This document shows, piece after piece, positions 8,957-22,800 of a stretch of DNA of 64,000 bases. Within the stretch, counting starts at the first letter, position 1; every line of letters begins with the position of its first letter. Below the pieces are notes generated by a model. That model did not search any database and had not been told where the DNA came from. It was given only the letters and a program-made list of their open reading frames with translations. A program made the position numbers and the translations under genes. This DNA comes from Pyropia haitanensis (taxonomy: Eukaryota > Rhodophyta > Bangiophyceae > Bangiales > Bangiaceae): positions 43,268-107,267 of the forward strand of contig SDUX01000048.1 in assembly GCA_008729055.1 (NCBI GenBank). The letters run 5' to 3'.

Positions 8957-11900
8957 GGCGACTTTCGTCTCAATTTTCTTTGCAGTTTTGGAAACTTCTT
9001 GCCCCCAATTGCCCAATTGTGTTCCAATTTGGCCCCCTGTTTGCCCACTTTTTGCCCACTTCTTGCCCACTTCCTACCCACTTTTGCCCACTTTTGCCCA
9101 CTTTTGCCCACTTTTGCGTCTACAGCGATGCTGCACACCATCCGGCGGCCGAATTGGCGCGCATACTTCATTCCAGCCATAGATCCGCCCGCTCCATGTC
9201 CGAGGTTCGACCCCCACGGTCGTGCATGGGGTGGTTGACCGCGTCTCACCCACTTTTGGCCACTGTTGCCCACTTTTGCCCACTTTCGCGTGTACAGCAA
9301 TGCAGCACGCGCTCCGGCGGCCGAATTGGCTCGCATCCTTTATTCCAGCCATACATCCGCCCGCTCGACGTCCGAGGTTCCACCCGCACCGTCGTGCATG
9401 GGGTGGTTGGCCGACCCGTTTGTTGGCGCGTCCGTTGGATGCAACGAGTGTTTTGTGGAGCGCCGGTTTCCACGTGTCAATTTTGTGGAATGGTTTTCGC
9501 CACGTGGGGGTCCCGACAGCCAGGTGTGACGGTCGGCGACAAAAGTTCCGCCCTCACACCGTCCACGCCAGTGTGACGGGCGGAACGCGCAGTGGACAGT
9601 TTGGGTGGCGGGGCGCACTTTGTGGCCACTGTTGGACGACTTTCTGGCGACTTTCGCCTCAATTTTCTTTGCAGTTTTGGAAACTTCTTGCCCCCAATTG
9701 CCCAATTGTGTTCCAATTTGGCCCCCTGTTTGCCCACTTTTTGCCCACTTCTTGCCCACTTCCTACCCACTTTTGCCCACTTTTGCCCACTTTTGCCCAC
9801 TTTTGCGTCTACAGCGATGCTGCACACCATCCGGCGGCCGAATTGGCGCGCATACTTCATTCCAGCCATAGATCCGCCCGCTCCATGTCCGAGGTTCGAC
9901 CCCCACGGTCGTGCATGGGGTGGTTGACCGCGTCTCACCCACTTTTGGCCACTGTTGCCCACTTTTGCCCACTTTCGCGTGTACAGCAATGCAGCACGCG
10001 CTCCGGCGGCCGAATTGGCTCGCATCCTTTATTCCAGCCATACATCCGCCCGCTCGACGTCCGAGGTTCCACCCGCACCGTCGTGCATGGGGTGGTTGGC
10101 CGACCCGTTCGTTGGCGCGTCCGTTGGATGCAACGAGTGTTTTGTGGAGCGCCGGTTTCCACGTGTCAATTTTGTGGAATGGTTTTCGCCACGTGGGGGT
10201 CCCGACAGCCAGGTGTGACGGTCGGCGACAAAAGTTCCGCCCTCACACCGTCCACGCCAGTGTGACGGGCGGAACGCGCAGTGGACAGTTTGGGTGGCGG
10301 GGCGCACTTTGTGGCCACTGTTGGACCACTTTCTGGCGACTTTCGTCTCAATTTTCTTTGCAGTTTTGGAAACTTCTTGCCCCCAATTGCCCAATTGTGT
10401 TCCAATTTGGCCCCCTGTTTGCCCACTTTTTGCCCACTTCTTGCCCACTTCCTACCCACTTTTGCCCACTTTTGCCCACTTTTGCCCACTTTTGCGTCTA
10501 CAGCGATGCTGCACACCATCCGGCGGCCGAATTGGCGCGCATACTTCATTCCAGCCATAGATCCGCCCGCTCCATGTCCGAGGTTCGACCCCCACGGTCG
10601 TGCATGGGGTGGTTGACCGCGTCTCACCCACTTTTGGCCACTGTTGCCCACTTTTGCCCACTTTCGCGTGTACAGCAATGCAGCACGCGCTCCGGCGGCC
10701 GAATTGGCTCGCATCCTTTATTCCAGCCATACATCCGCCCGCTCGACGTCCGAGGTTCCACCCGCACCGTCGTGCATGGGGTGGTTGGCCGACCCGTTTG
10801 TTGGCGCGTCCGTTGGATGCAACGAGTGTTTTGTGGAGCGCCGGTTTCCACGTGTCAATTTTGTGGAATGGTTTTCGCCACGTGGGGGTCCCGACAGCCA
10901 GGTGTGACGGTCGGCGACAAAAGTTCCGCCCTCACACCGTCCACGCCAGTGTGACGGGCGGAACGCGCAGTGGACAGTTTGGGTGGCGGGGCGCACTTTG
11001 TGGCCACTGTTGGACGACTTTCTGGCGACTTTCGCCTCAATTTTCTTTGCAGTTTTGGAAACTTCTTGCCCCCAATTGCCCAATTGTGTTCCAATTTGGC
11101 CCCCTGTTTGCCCACTTTTTGCCCACTTCTTGCCCACTTCCTACCCACTTTTGCCCACTTTTGCCCACTTTTGCCCACTTTTGCGTCTACAGCGATGCTG
11201 CACACCATCCGGCGGCCGAATTGGCGCGCATACTTCATTCCAGCCATAGATCCGCCCGCTCCATGTCCGAGGTTCGACCCCCACGGTCGTGCATGGGGTG
11301 GTTGACCGCGTCTCACCCACTTTTGGCCACTGTTGCCCACTTTTGCCCACTTTCGCGTGTACAGCAATGCAGCACGCGCTCCGGCGGCCGAATTGGCTCG
11401 CATCCTTTATTCCAGCCATACATCCGCCCGCTCGACGTCCGAGGTTCCACCCGCACCGTCGTGCATGGGGTGGTTGGCCGACCCGTTCGTTGGCGCGTCC
11501 GTTGGATGCAACGAGTGTTTTGTGGAGCGCCGGTTTCCACGTGTCAATTTTGTGGAATGGTTTTCGCCACGTGGGGGTCCCGACAGCCAGGTGTGACGGT
11601 CGGCGACAAAAGTTCCGCCCTCACACCGTCCACGCCAGTGTGACGGGCGGAACGCGCAGTGGACAGTTTGGGTGGCGGGGCGCACTTTGTGGCCACTGTT
11701 GGACCACTTTCTGGCGACTTTCGCCTCAATTTTCTTTGCAGTTTTGGAAACTTCTTGCCCCCAATTGCCCAATTGTGTTCCAATTTGGCCCCCTGTTTGC
11801 CCACTTTTTGCCCACTTCTTGCCCACTTCCTACCCACTTTTGCCCACTTTTGCCCACTTTTGCCCACTTTTGCGTCTACAGCGATGCTGCACACCATCCG

Positions 11901-12401
11901 GCGGCCGAATTGGCGCGCATACTTCATTCCAGCCATAGATCCGCCCGCTCCATGTCCGAGGTTCGACCCCCACGGTCGTGCATGGGGTGGTTGACCGCGT
12001 CTCACCCACTTTTGGCCACTGTTGCCCACTTTTGCCCACTTTCGCGTGTACAGCAATGCAGCACGCGCTCCGGCGGCCGAATTGGCTCGCATCCTTTATT
12101 CCAGCCATACATCCGCCCGCTCGACGTCCGAGGTTCCACCCGCACCGTCGTGCATGGGGTGGTTGGCCGACCCGTTCGTTGGCGCGTCCGTTGGATGCAA
12201 CGAGTGTTTTGTGGAGCGCCGGTTTCCACGTGTCAATTTTGTGGAATGGTTTTCGCCACGTGGGGGTCCCGACAGCCAGGTGTGACGGTCGGCGACAAAA
12301 GTTCCGCCCTCACACCGTCCACGCCAGTGTGACGGGCGGAACGCGCAGTGGACAGTTTGGGTGGCGGGGCGCACTTTGTGGCCACTGTTGGACCACTTTC
12401 T
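8957..12401 (+). repeat. U14-U18: alternating dimer then plain monomers
   Basis: U14 and U16 are T/TT/T/G, while U13, U15, U17 and U18 are C/TT/C/C. U13-U16 thus form two copies of a 1378-bp dimer (8268-11023). Three linked changes always travel together in this dimer, so it amplified as a unit. Confidence 0.85.
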
Positions 12402-15400
12402 GGCGACTTTCGCCTCAATTTTCTTTGCAGTTTTGGAAACTTCTTGCCCCCAATTGCCCAATTGTGTCCAATTTGGCCCCCTGTTTGCCCACTTTTTGCC
12501 CACTTCTTGCCCACTTCCTACCCACTTTTGCCCACTTTTGCCCACTTTTGCCCACTTTTGCGTCTACAGCGATGCTGCACACCATCCGGCGGCCGAATTG
12601 GCGCGCATACTTCATTCCAGCCATAGATCCGCCCGCTCCATGTCCGAGGTTCGACCCCCACGGTCGTGCATGGGGTGGTTGACCGCGTCTCACCCACTTT
12701 TGGCCACTGTTGCCCACTTTTGCCCACTTTCGCGTGTACAGCAATGCAGCACGCGCTCCGGCGGCCGAATTGGCTCGCATCCTTTATTCCAGCCATACAT
12801 CCGCCCGCTCGACGTCCGAGGTTCCACCCGCACCGTCGTGCATGGGGTGGTTGGCCGACCCGTTCGTTGGCGCGTCCGTTGGATGCAACGAGTGTTTTGT
12901 GGAGCGCCGGTTTCCACGTGTCAATTTTGTGGAATGGTTTTCGCCACGTGGGGGTCCCGACAGCCAGGTGTGACGGTCGGCGACAAAAGTTCCGCCCTCA
13001 CACCGTCCACGCCAGTGTGACGGGCGGAACGCGCAGTGGACAGTTTGGGTGGCGGGGCGCACTTTGTGGCCACTGTTGGACCACTTTCTGGCGACTTTCG
13101 CCTCAATTTTCTTTGCAGTTTTGGAAACTTCTTGCCCCCAATTGCCCAATTGTGTTCCAATTTGGCCCCCTGTTTGCCCACTTTTTGCCCACTTCTTGCC
13201 CACTTCCTACCCACTTTTGCCCACTTTTGCCCACTTTTGCCCACTTTTGCGTCTACAGCGATGCTGCACACCATCCGGCGGCCGAATTGGCGCGCATACT
13301 TCATTCCAGCCATAGATCCGCCCGCTCCATGTCCGAGGTTCGACCCCCACGGTCGTGCATGGGGTGGTTGACCGCGTCTCACCCACTTTTGGCCACTGTT
13401 GCCCACTTTTGCCCACTTTCGCGTGTACAGCAATGCAGCACGCGCTCCGGCGGCCGAATTGGCTCGCATCCTTTATTCCAGCCATACATCCGCCCGCTCG
13501 ACGTCCGAGGTTCCACCCGCACCGTCGTGCATGGGGTGGTTGGCCGACCCGTTCGTTGGCGCGTCCGTTGGATGCAACGAGTGTTTTGTGGAGCGCCGGT
13601 TTCCACGTGTCAATTTTGTGGAATGGTTTTCGCCACGTGGGGGTCCCGACAGCCAGGTGTGACGGTCGGCGACAAAAGTTCCGCCCTCACACCGTCCACG
13701 CCAGTGTGACGGGCGGAACGCGCAGTGGACAGTTTGGGTGGCGGGGCGCACTTTGTGGCCACTGTTGGACCACTTTCTGGCGACTTTCGTCTCAATTTTC
13801 TTTGCAGTTTTGGAAACTTCTTGCCCCCAATTGCCCAATTGTGTCCAATTTGGCCCCCTGTTTGCCCACTTTTTGCCCACTTCTTGCCCACTTCCTACCC
13901 ACTTTTGCCCACTTTTGCCCACTTTTGCCCACTTTTGCGTCTACAGCGATGCTGCACACCATCCGGCGGCCGAATTGGCGCGCATACTTCATTCCAGCCA
14001 TAGATCCGCCCGCTCCATGTCCGAGGTTCGACCCCCACGGTCGTGCATGGGGTGGTTGACCGCGTCTCACCCACTTTTGGCCACTGTTGCCCACTTTTGC
14101 CCACTTTCGCGTGTACAGCAATGCAGCACGCGCTCCGGCGGCCGAATTGGCTCGCATCCTTTATTCCAGCCATACATCCGCCCGCTCGACGTCCGAGGTT
14201 CCACCCGCACCGTCGTGCATGGGGTGGTTGGCCGACCCGTTTGTTGGCGCGTCCGTTGGATGCAACGAGTGTTTTGTGGAGCGCCGGTTTCCACGTGTCA
14301 ATTTTGTGGAATGGTTTTCGCCACGTGGGGGTCCCGACAGCCAGGTGTGACGGTCGGCGACAAAAGTTCCGCCCTCACACCGTCCACGCCAGTGTGACGG
14401 GCGGAACGCGCAGTGGACAGTTTGGGTGGCGGGGCGCACTTTGTGGCCACTGTTGGACGACTTTCTGGCGACTTTCGTCTCAATTTTCTTTGCAGTTTTG
14501 GAAACTTCTTGCCCCCAATTGCCCAATTGTGTTCCAATTTGGCCCCCTGTTTGCCCACTTTTTGCCCACTTCTTGCCCACTTCCTACCCACTTTTGCCCA
14601 CTTTTGCCCACTTTTGCCCACTTTTGCGTCTACAGCGATGCTGCACACCATCCGGCGGCCGAATTGGCGCGCATACTTCATTCCAGCCATAGATCCGCCC
14701 GCTCCATGTCCGAGGTTCGACCCCCACGGTCGTGCATGGGGTGGTTGACCGCGTCTCACCCACTTTTGGCCACTGTTGCCCACTTTTGCCCACTTTCGCG
14801 TGTACAGCAATGCAGCACGCGCTCCGGCGGCCGAATTGGCTCGCATCCTTTATTCCAGCCATACATCCGCCCGCTCGACGTCCGAGGTTCCACCCGCACC
14901 GTCGTGCATGGGGTGGTTGGCCGACCCGTTTGTTGGCGCGTCCGTTGGATGCAACGAGTGTTTTGTGGAGCGCCGGTTTCCACGTGTCAATTTTGTGGAA
15001 TGGTTTTCGCCACGTGGGGGTCCCGACAGCCAGGTGTGACGGTCGGCGACAAAAGTTCCGCCCTCACACCGTCCACGCCAGTGTGACGGGCGGAACGCGC
15101 AGTGGACAGTTTGGGTGGCGGGGCGCACTTTGTGGCCACTGTTGGACCACTTTCTGGCGACTTTCGCCTCAATTTTCTTTGCAGTTTTGGAAACTTCTTG
15201 CCCCCAATTGCCCAATTGTGTTCCAATTTGGCCCCCTGTTTGCCCACTTTTTGCCCACTTCTTGCCCACTTCCTACCCACTTTTGCCCACTTTTGCCCAC
15301 TTTTGCCCACTTTTGCGTCTACAGCGATGCTGCACACCATCCGGCGGCCGAATTGGCGCGCATACTTCATTCCAGCCATAGATCCGCCCGCTCCATGTCC

Positions 15401-18400
15401 GAGGTTCGACCCCCACGGTCGTGCATGGGGTGGTTGACCGCGTCTCACCCACTTTTGGCCACTGTTGCCCACTTTTGCCCACTTTCGCGTGTACAGCAAT
15501 GCAGCACGCGCTCCGGCGGCCGAATTGGCTCGCATCCTTTATTCCAGCCATACATCCGCCCGCTCGACGTCCGAGGTTCCACCCGCACCGTCGTGCATGG
15601 GGTGGTTGGCCGACCCGTTTGTTGGCGCGTCCGTTGGATGCAACGAGTGTTTTGTGGAGCGCCGGTTTCCACGTGTCAATTTTGTGGAATGGTTTTCGCC
15701 ACGTGGGGGTCCCGACAGCCAGGTGTGACGGTCGGCGACAAAAGTTCCGCCCTCACACCGTCCACGCCAGTGTGACGGGCGGAACGCGCAGTGGACAGTT
15801 TGGGTGGCGGGGCGCACTTTGTGGCCACTGTTGGACCACTTTCTGGCGACTTTCGTCTCAATTTTCTTTGCAGTTTTGGAAACTTCTTGCCCCCAATTGC
15901 CCAATTGTGTTCCAATTTGGCCCCCTGTTTGCCCACTTTTTGCCCACTTCTTGCCCACTTCCTACCCACTTTTGCCCACTTTTGCCCACTTTTGCCCACT
16001 TTTGCGTCTACAGCGATGCTGCACACCATCCGGCGGCCGAATTGGCGCGCATACTTCATTCCAGCCATAGATCCGCCCGCTCCATGTCCGAGGTTCGACC
16101 CCCACGGTCGTGCATGGGGTGGTTGACCGCGTCTCACCCACTTTTGGCCACTGTTGCCCACTTTTGCCCACTTTCGCGTGTACAGCAATGCAGCACGCGC
16201 TCCGGCGGCCGAATTGGCTCGCATCCTTTATTCCAGCCATACATCCGCCCGCTCGACGTCCGAGGTTCCACCCGCACCGTCGTGCATGGGGTGGTTGGCC
16301 GACCCGTTCGTTGGCGCGTCCGTTGGATGCAACGAGTGTTTTGTGGAGCGCCGGTTTCCACGTGTCAATTTTGTGGAATGGTTTTCGCCACGTGGGGGTC
16401 CCGACAGCCAGGTGTGACGGTCGGCGACAAAAGTTCCGCCCTCACACCGTCCACGCCAGTGTGACGGGCGGAACGCGCAGTGGACAGTTTGGGTGGCGGG
16501 GCGCACTTTGTGGCCACTGTTGGACCACTTTCTGGCGACTTTCGCCTCAATTTTCTTTGCAGTTTTGGAAACTTCTTGCCCCCAATTGCCCAATTGTGTC
16601 CAATTTGGCCCCCTGTTTGCCCACTTTTTGCCCACTTCTTGCCCACTTCCTACCCACTTTTGCCCACTTTTGCCCACTTTTGCCCACTTTTGCGTCTACA
16701 GCGATGCTGCACACCATCCGGCGGCCGAATTGGCGCGCATACTTCATTCCAGCCATAGATCCGCCCGCTCCATGTCCGAGGTTCGACCCCCACGGTCGTG
16801 CATGGGGTGGTTGACCGCGTCTCACCCACTTTTGGCCACTGTTGCCCACTTTTGCCCACTTTCGCGTGTACAGCAATGCAGCACGCGCTCCGGCGGCCGA
16901 ATTGGCTCGCATCCTTTATTCCAGCCATACATCCGCCCGCTCGACGTCCGAGGTTCCACCCGCACCGTCGTGCATGGGGTGGTTGGCCGACCCGTTTGTT
17001 GGCGCGTCCGTTGGATGCAACGAGTGTTTTGTGGAGCGCCGGTTTCCACGTGTCAATTTTGTGGAATGGTTTTCGCCACGTGGGGGTCCCGACAGCCAGG
17101 TGTGACGGTCGGCGACAAAAGTTCCGCCCTCACACCGTCCACGCCAGTGTGACGGGCGGAACGCGCAGTGGACAGTTTGGGTGGCGGGGCGCACTTTGTG
17201 GCCACTGTTGGACCACTTTCTGGCGACTTTCGTCTCAATTTTCTTTGCAGTTTTGGAAACTTCTTGCCCCCAATTGCCCAATTGTGTCCCAATTTGGCCC
17301 CCTGTTTGCCCACTTTTTGCCCACTTCTTGCCCACTTCCTACCCACTTTTGCCCACTTTTGCCCACTTTTGCCCACTTTTGCGTCTACAGCGATGCTGCA
17401 CACCATCCGGCGGCCGAATTGGCGCGCATACTTCATTCCAGCCATAGATCCGCCCGCTCCATGTCCGAGGTTCGACCCCCACGGTCGTGCATGGGGTGGT
17501 TGACCGCGTCTCACCCACTTTTGGCCACTGTTGCCCACTTTTGCCCACTTTCGCGTGTACAGCAATGCAGCACGCGCTCCGGCGGCCGAATTGGCTCGCA
17601 TCCTTTATTCCAGCCATACATCCGCCCGCTCGACGTCCGAGGTTCCACCCGCACCGTCGTGCATGGGGTGGTTGGCCGACCCGTTCGTTGGCGCGTCCGT
17701 TGGATGCAACGAGTGTTTTGTGGAGCGCCGGTTTCCACGTGTCAATTTTGTGGAATGGTTTTCGCCACGTGGGGGTCCCGACAGCCAGGTGTGACGGTCG
17801 GCGACAAAAGTTCCGCCCTCACACCGTCCACGCCAGTGTGACGGGCGGAACGCGCAGTGGACAGTTTGGGTGGCGGGGCGCACTTTGTGGCCACTGTTGG
17901 ACCACTTTCTGGCGACTTTCGCCTCAATTTTCTTTGCAGTTTTGGAAACTTCTTGCCCCCAATTGCCCAATTGTGTCCAATTTGGCCCCCTGTTTGCCCA
18001 CTTTTTGCCCACTTCTTGCCCACTTCCTACCCACTTTTGCCCACTTTTGCCCACTTTTGCCCACTTTTGCGTCTACAGCGATGCTGCACACCATCCGGCG
18101 GCCGAATTGGCGCGCATACTTCATTCCAGCCATAGATCCGCCCGCTCCATGTCCGAGGTTCGACCCCCACGGTCGTGCATGGGGTGGTTGACCGCGTCTC
18201 ACCCACTTTTGGCCACTGTTGCCCACTTTTGCCCACTTTCGCGTGTACAGCAATGCAGCACGCGCTCCGGCGGCCGAATTGGCTCGCATCCTTTATTCCA
18301 GCCATACATCCGCCCGCTCGACGTCCGAGGTTCCACCCGCACCGTCGTGCATGGGGTGGTTGGCCGACCCGTTCGTTGGCGCGTCCGTTGGATGCAACGA

Positions 18401-19286
18401 GTGTTTTGTGGAGCGCCGGTTTCCACGTGTCAATTTTGTGGAATGGTTTTCGCCACGTGGGGGTCCCGACAGCCAGGTGTGACGGTCGGCGACAAAAGTT
18501 CCGCCCTCACACCGTCCACGCCAGTGTGACGGGCGGAACGCGCAGTGGACAGTTTGGGTGGCGGGGCGCACTTTGTGGCCACTGTTGGACCACTTTCTGG
18601 CGACTTTCGCCTCAATTTTCTTTGCAGTTTTGGAAACTTCTTGCCCCCAATTGCCCAATTGTGTCCAATTTGGCCCCCTGTTTGCCCACTTTTTGCCCAC
18701 TTCTTGCCCACTTCCTACCCACTTTTGCCCACTTTTGCCCACTTTTGCCCACTTTTGCGTCTACAGCGATGCTGCACACCATCCGGCGGCCGAATTGGCG
18801 CGCATACTTCATTCCAGCCATAGATCCGCCCGCTCCATGTCCGAGGTTCGACCCCCACGGTCGTGCATGGGGTGGTTGACCGCGTCTCACCCACTTTTGG
18901 CCACTGTTGCCCACTTTTGCCCACTTTCGCGTGTACAGCAATGCAGCACGCGCTCCGGCGGCCGAATTGGCTCGCATCCTTTATTCCAGCCATACATCCG
19001 CCCGCTCGACGTCCGAGGTTCCACCCGCACCGTCGTGCATGGGGTGGTTGGCCGACCCGTTCGTTGGCGCGTCCGTTGGATGCAACGAGTGTTTTGTGGA
19101 GCGCCGGTTTCCACGTGTCAATTTTGTGGAATGGTTTTCGCCACGTGGGGGTCCCGACAGCCAGGTGTGACGGTCGGCGACAAAAGTTCCGCCCTCACAC
19201 CGTCCACGCCAGTGTGACGGGCGGAACGCGCAGTGGACAGTTTGGGTGGCGGGGCGCACTTTGTGGCCACTGTTGGACCACTTTCT
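12402..19286 (+). repeat. U19-U28: mosaic block, entry of the 688-bp form
   Basis: The missing T at s2 appears in U19, U21, U25, U27 and U28 and shortens those copies to 688 bp. U26 is the first with TC at s2. s1, s3 and s4 are shuffled: U21 T/-1/T/G, U22 T/TT/T/C, U23 C/TT/T/C, U24 T/TT/C/C, U25 C/-1/T/C. The reassortment of neighbouring sites looks like short-tract gene conversion or repeated unequal exchange. Confidence 0.85.
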
Positions 19287-19826
19287 GGCGACTTTCGCTC
19301 AATTTTCTTTGCAGTTTTGGAAACTTCTTGCCCCCAATTGCCCAATTGTGTTCCAATTTGGCCCCCTGTTTGCCACTTTTGCCCACTTCTTGCCCACTTC
19401 CTACCCACTTCTTGCCCACTTCCTACCCACCTACCACTTTTGGCCACTGTTGCCACTTTGCCCACTTTCGCGTGTACAGCAATGCAGCACCGCTCCGGCG
19501 GCCGAATTGGCTCGCATCCTTTATTCCAGCCATACATCGCCCCGCTCGACGTCCGAGGTTCCACCCGCACCGTCGTGCATGGGGTGGTTGGCCGACCCGT
19601 TGTTGGCGCGTCCGTTGGATGCAACGAGTGTTTTGTGGAGCGCCGGTTTCCACGTGTCAATTTTGTGGAATGGTTTTTCGCCACGTGGGGGTCCCGACAG
19701 CCAGGTGTGACGGTCGGCGACAAAAGTTCCGCCCTCACACCGTCCACGCCAGTGTGACGGGCGGAACGCGCAGTGGACAGTTTGGGTGGCGGGGCGCACT
19801 TTGTGGCCACTGTTGGACCACTTTCT
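19287..19826 (+). repeat. U29: rearranged 540-bp monomer lacking subrepeat A
   Basis: After the leader, the degenerate minisatellite units (CTTCTTG, CTTCCTA) are present twice, then the sequence jumps near 19432-19442 into the second minisatellite and subrepeat B; subrepeat A is gone. The copy also holds several one-base gains or losses: one C lost at s1, one base lost in the CACGCGCTCC motif, CGCCCC for CCGCCC, a base lost at s3 (CCGTTGTT) and an extra T near 19678. The deletion fits exchange between the two CCCACTTTT minisatellites. Because indels cluster here, low consensus quality is also possible. Confidence 0.75.
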
Positions 19827-22800
19827 GGCGACTTTCGTCTCAATTTTCTTTGCAGTTTTGGAAACTTCTTGCCCCAATTGCCCAATTGTGTTCCAATTTG
19901 GCCCCCTGTTTGCCCACTTTTTGCCCACTTCTTGCCCACTTCCTACCCACTTTTGCCCACTTTTGCCCACTTTTGCCCACTTTTGCGTCTACAGCGATGC
20001 TGCACACCATCCGGCGGCCGAATTGGCGCGCATACTTCATTCCAGCCATAGATCCGCCCGCTCCATGTCCGAGGTTCGACCCCCACGGTCGTGCATGGGG
20101 TGGTTGACCGCGTCTCACCCACTTTTGGCCACTGTTGCCCACTTTTGCCCACTTTCGCGTGTACAGCAATGCAGCACGCGCTCCGGCGGCCGAATTGGCT
20201 CGCATCCTTTATTCCAGCCATACATCCGCCCGCTCGACGTCCGAGGTTCACCCGCACCGTCGTGCATGGGGTGGTTGGCCGACCCGTTTGTTGGCGCGTC
20301 CGTTGGATGCAACGAGTGTTTTGTGGAGCGCCGGTTTCCACGTGTCAATTTTGTGGAATGGTTTTCGCCACGTGGGGGTCCCGACAGCCAGGTGTGACGG
20401 TCGGCGACAAAAGTTCCGCCCTCACACCGTCCACGCCAGTGTGACGGGCGGAACGCGCAGTGGACAGTTTGGGTGGCGGGGCGCACTTTGTGGCCACTGT
20501 TGGACGACTTTCTGGCGACTTTCGCCTCAATTTTCTTTGCAGTTTTGGAAACTTCTTGCCCCCAATTGCCCAATTGTGTTCCAATTTGGCCCCCTGTTTG
20601 CCCACTTTTTGCCCACTTCTTGCCCACTTCCTACCCACTTTTGCCCACTTTTGCCCACTTTTGCCCACTTTTGCGTCTACAGCGATGCTGCACACCATCC
20701 GGCGGCCGAATTGGCGCGCATACTTCATTCCAGCCATAGATCCGCCCGCTCCATGTCCGAGGTTCGACCCCCACGGTCGTGCATGGGGTGGTTGACCGCG
20801 TCTCACCCACTTTTGGCCACTGTTGCCCACTTTTGCCCACTTTCGCGTGTACAGCAATGCAGCACGCGCTCCGGCGGCCGAATTGGCTCGCATCCTTTAT
20901 TCCAGCCATACATCCGCCCGCTCGACGTCCGAGGTTCCACCCGCACCGTCGTGCATGGGGTGGTTGGCCGACCCGTTCGTTGGCGCGTCCGTTGGATGCA
21001 ACGAGTGTTTTGTGGAGCGCCGGTTTCCACGTGTCAATTTTGTGGAATGGTTTTCGCCACGTGGGGGTCCCGACAGCCAGGTGTGACGGTCGGCGACAAA
21101 AGTTCCGCCCTCACACCGTCCACGCCAGTGTGACGGGCGGAACGCGCAGTGGACAGTTTGGGTGGCGGGGCGCACTTTGTGGCCACTGTTGGACCACTTT
21201 CTGGCGACTTTCGTCTCAATTTTCTTTGCAGTTTTGGAAACTTCTTGCCCCCAATTGCCCAATTGTGTTCCAATTTGGCCCCCTGTTTGCCCACTTTTTG
21301 CCCACTTCTTGCCCACTTCCTACCCACTTTTGCCCACTTTTGCCCACTTTTGCCCACTTTTGCGTCTACAGCGATGCTGCACACCATCCGGCGGCCGAAT
21401 TGGCGCGCATACTTCATTCCAGCCATAGATCCGCCCGCTCCATGTCCGAGGTTCGACCCCCACGGTCGTGCATGGGGTGGTTGACCGCGTCTCACCCACT
21501 TTTGGCCACTGTTGCCCACTTTTGCCCACTTTCGCGTGTACAGCAATGCAGCACGCGCTCCGGCGGCCGAATTGGCTCGCATCCTTTATTCCAGCCATAC
21601 ATCCGCCCGCTCGACGTCCGAGGTTCCACCCGCACCGTCGTGCATGGGGTGGTTGGCCGACCCGTTCGTTGGCGCGTCCGTTGGATGCAACGAGTGTTTT
21701 GTGGAGCGCCGGTTTCCACGTGTCAATTTTGTGGAATGGTTTTCGCCACGTGGGGGTCCCGACAGCCAGGTGTGACGGTCGGCGACAAAAGTTCCGCCCT
21801 CACACCGTCCACGCCAGTGTGACGGGCGGAACGCGCAGTGGACAGTTTGGGTGGCGGGGCGCACTTTGTGGCCACTGTTGGACCACTTTCTGGCGACTTT
21901 CGCCTCAATTTTCTTTGCAGTTTTGGAAACTTCTTGCCCCCAATTGCCCAATTGTGTTCCAATTTGGCCCCCTGTTTGCCCACTTTTTGCCCACTTCTTG
22001 CCCACTTCCTACCCACTTTTGCCCACTTTTGCCCACTTTTGCCCACTTTTGCGTCTACAGCGATGCTGCACACCATCCGGCGGCCGAATTGGCGCGCATA
22101 CTTCATTCCAGCCATAGATCCGCCCGCTCCATGTCCGAGGTTCGACCCCCACGGTCGTGCATGGGGTGGTTGACCGCGTCTCACCCACTTTTGGCCACTG
22201 TTGCCCACTTTTGCCCACTTTCGCGTGTACAGCAATGCAGCACGCGCTCCGGCGGCCGAATTGGCTCGCATCCTTTATTCCAGCCATACATCCGCCCGCT
22301 CGACGTCCGAGGTTCCACCCGCACCGTCGTGCATGGGGTGGTTGGCCGACCCGTTCGTTGGCGCGTCCGTTGGATGCAACGAGTGTTTTGTGGAGCGCCG
22401 GTTTCCACGTGTCAATTTTGTGGAATGGTTTTCGCCACGTGGGGGTCCCGACAGCCAGGTGTGACGGTCGGCGACAAAAGTTCCGCCCTCACACCGTCCA
22501 CGCCAGTGTGACGGGCGGAACGCGCAGTGGACAGTTTGGGTGGCGGGGCGCACTTTGTGGCCACTGTTGGACCACTTTCTGGCGACTTTCGCCTCAATTT
22601 TCTTTGCAGTTTTGGAAACTTCTTGCCCCCAATTGCCCAATTGTGTCCAATTTGGCCCCCTGTTTGCCCACTTTTTGCCCACTTCTTGCCCACTTCCTAC
22701 CCACTTTTGCCCACTTTTGCCCACTTTTGCCCACTTTTGCGTCTACAGCGATGCTGCACACCATCCGGCGGCCGAATTGGCGCGCATACTTCATTCCAGC

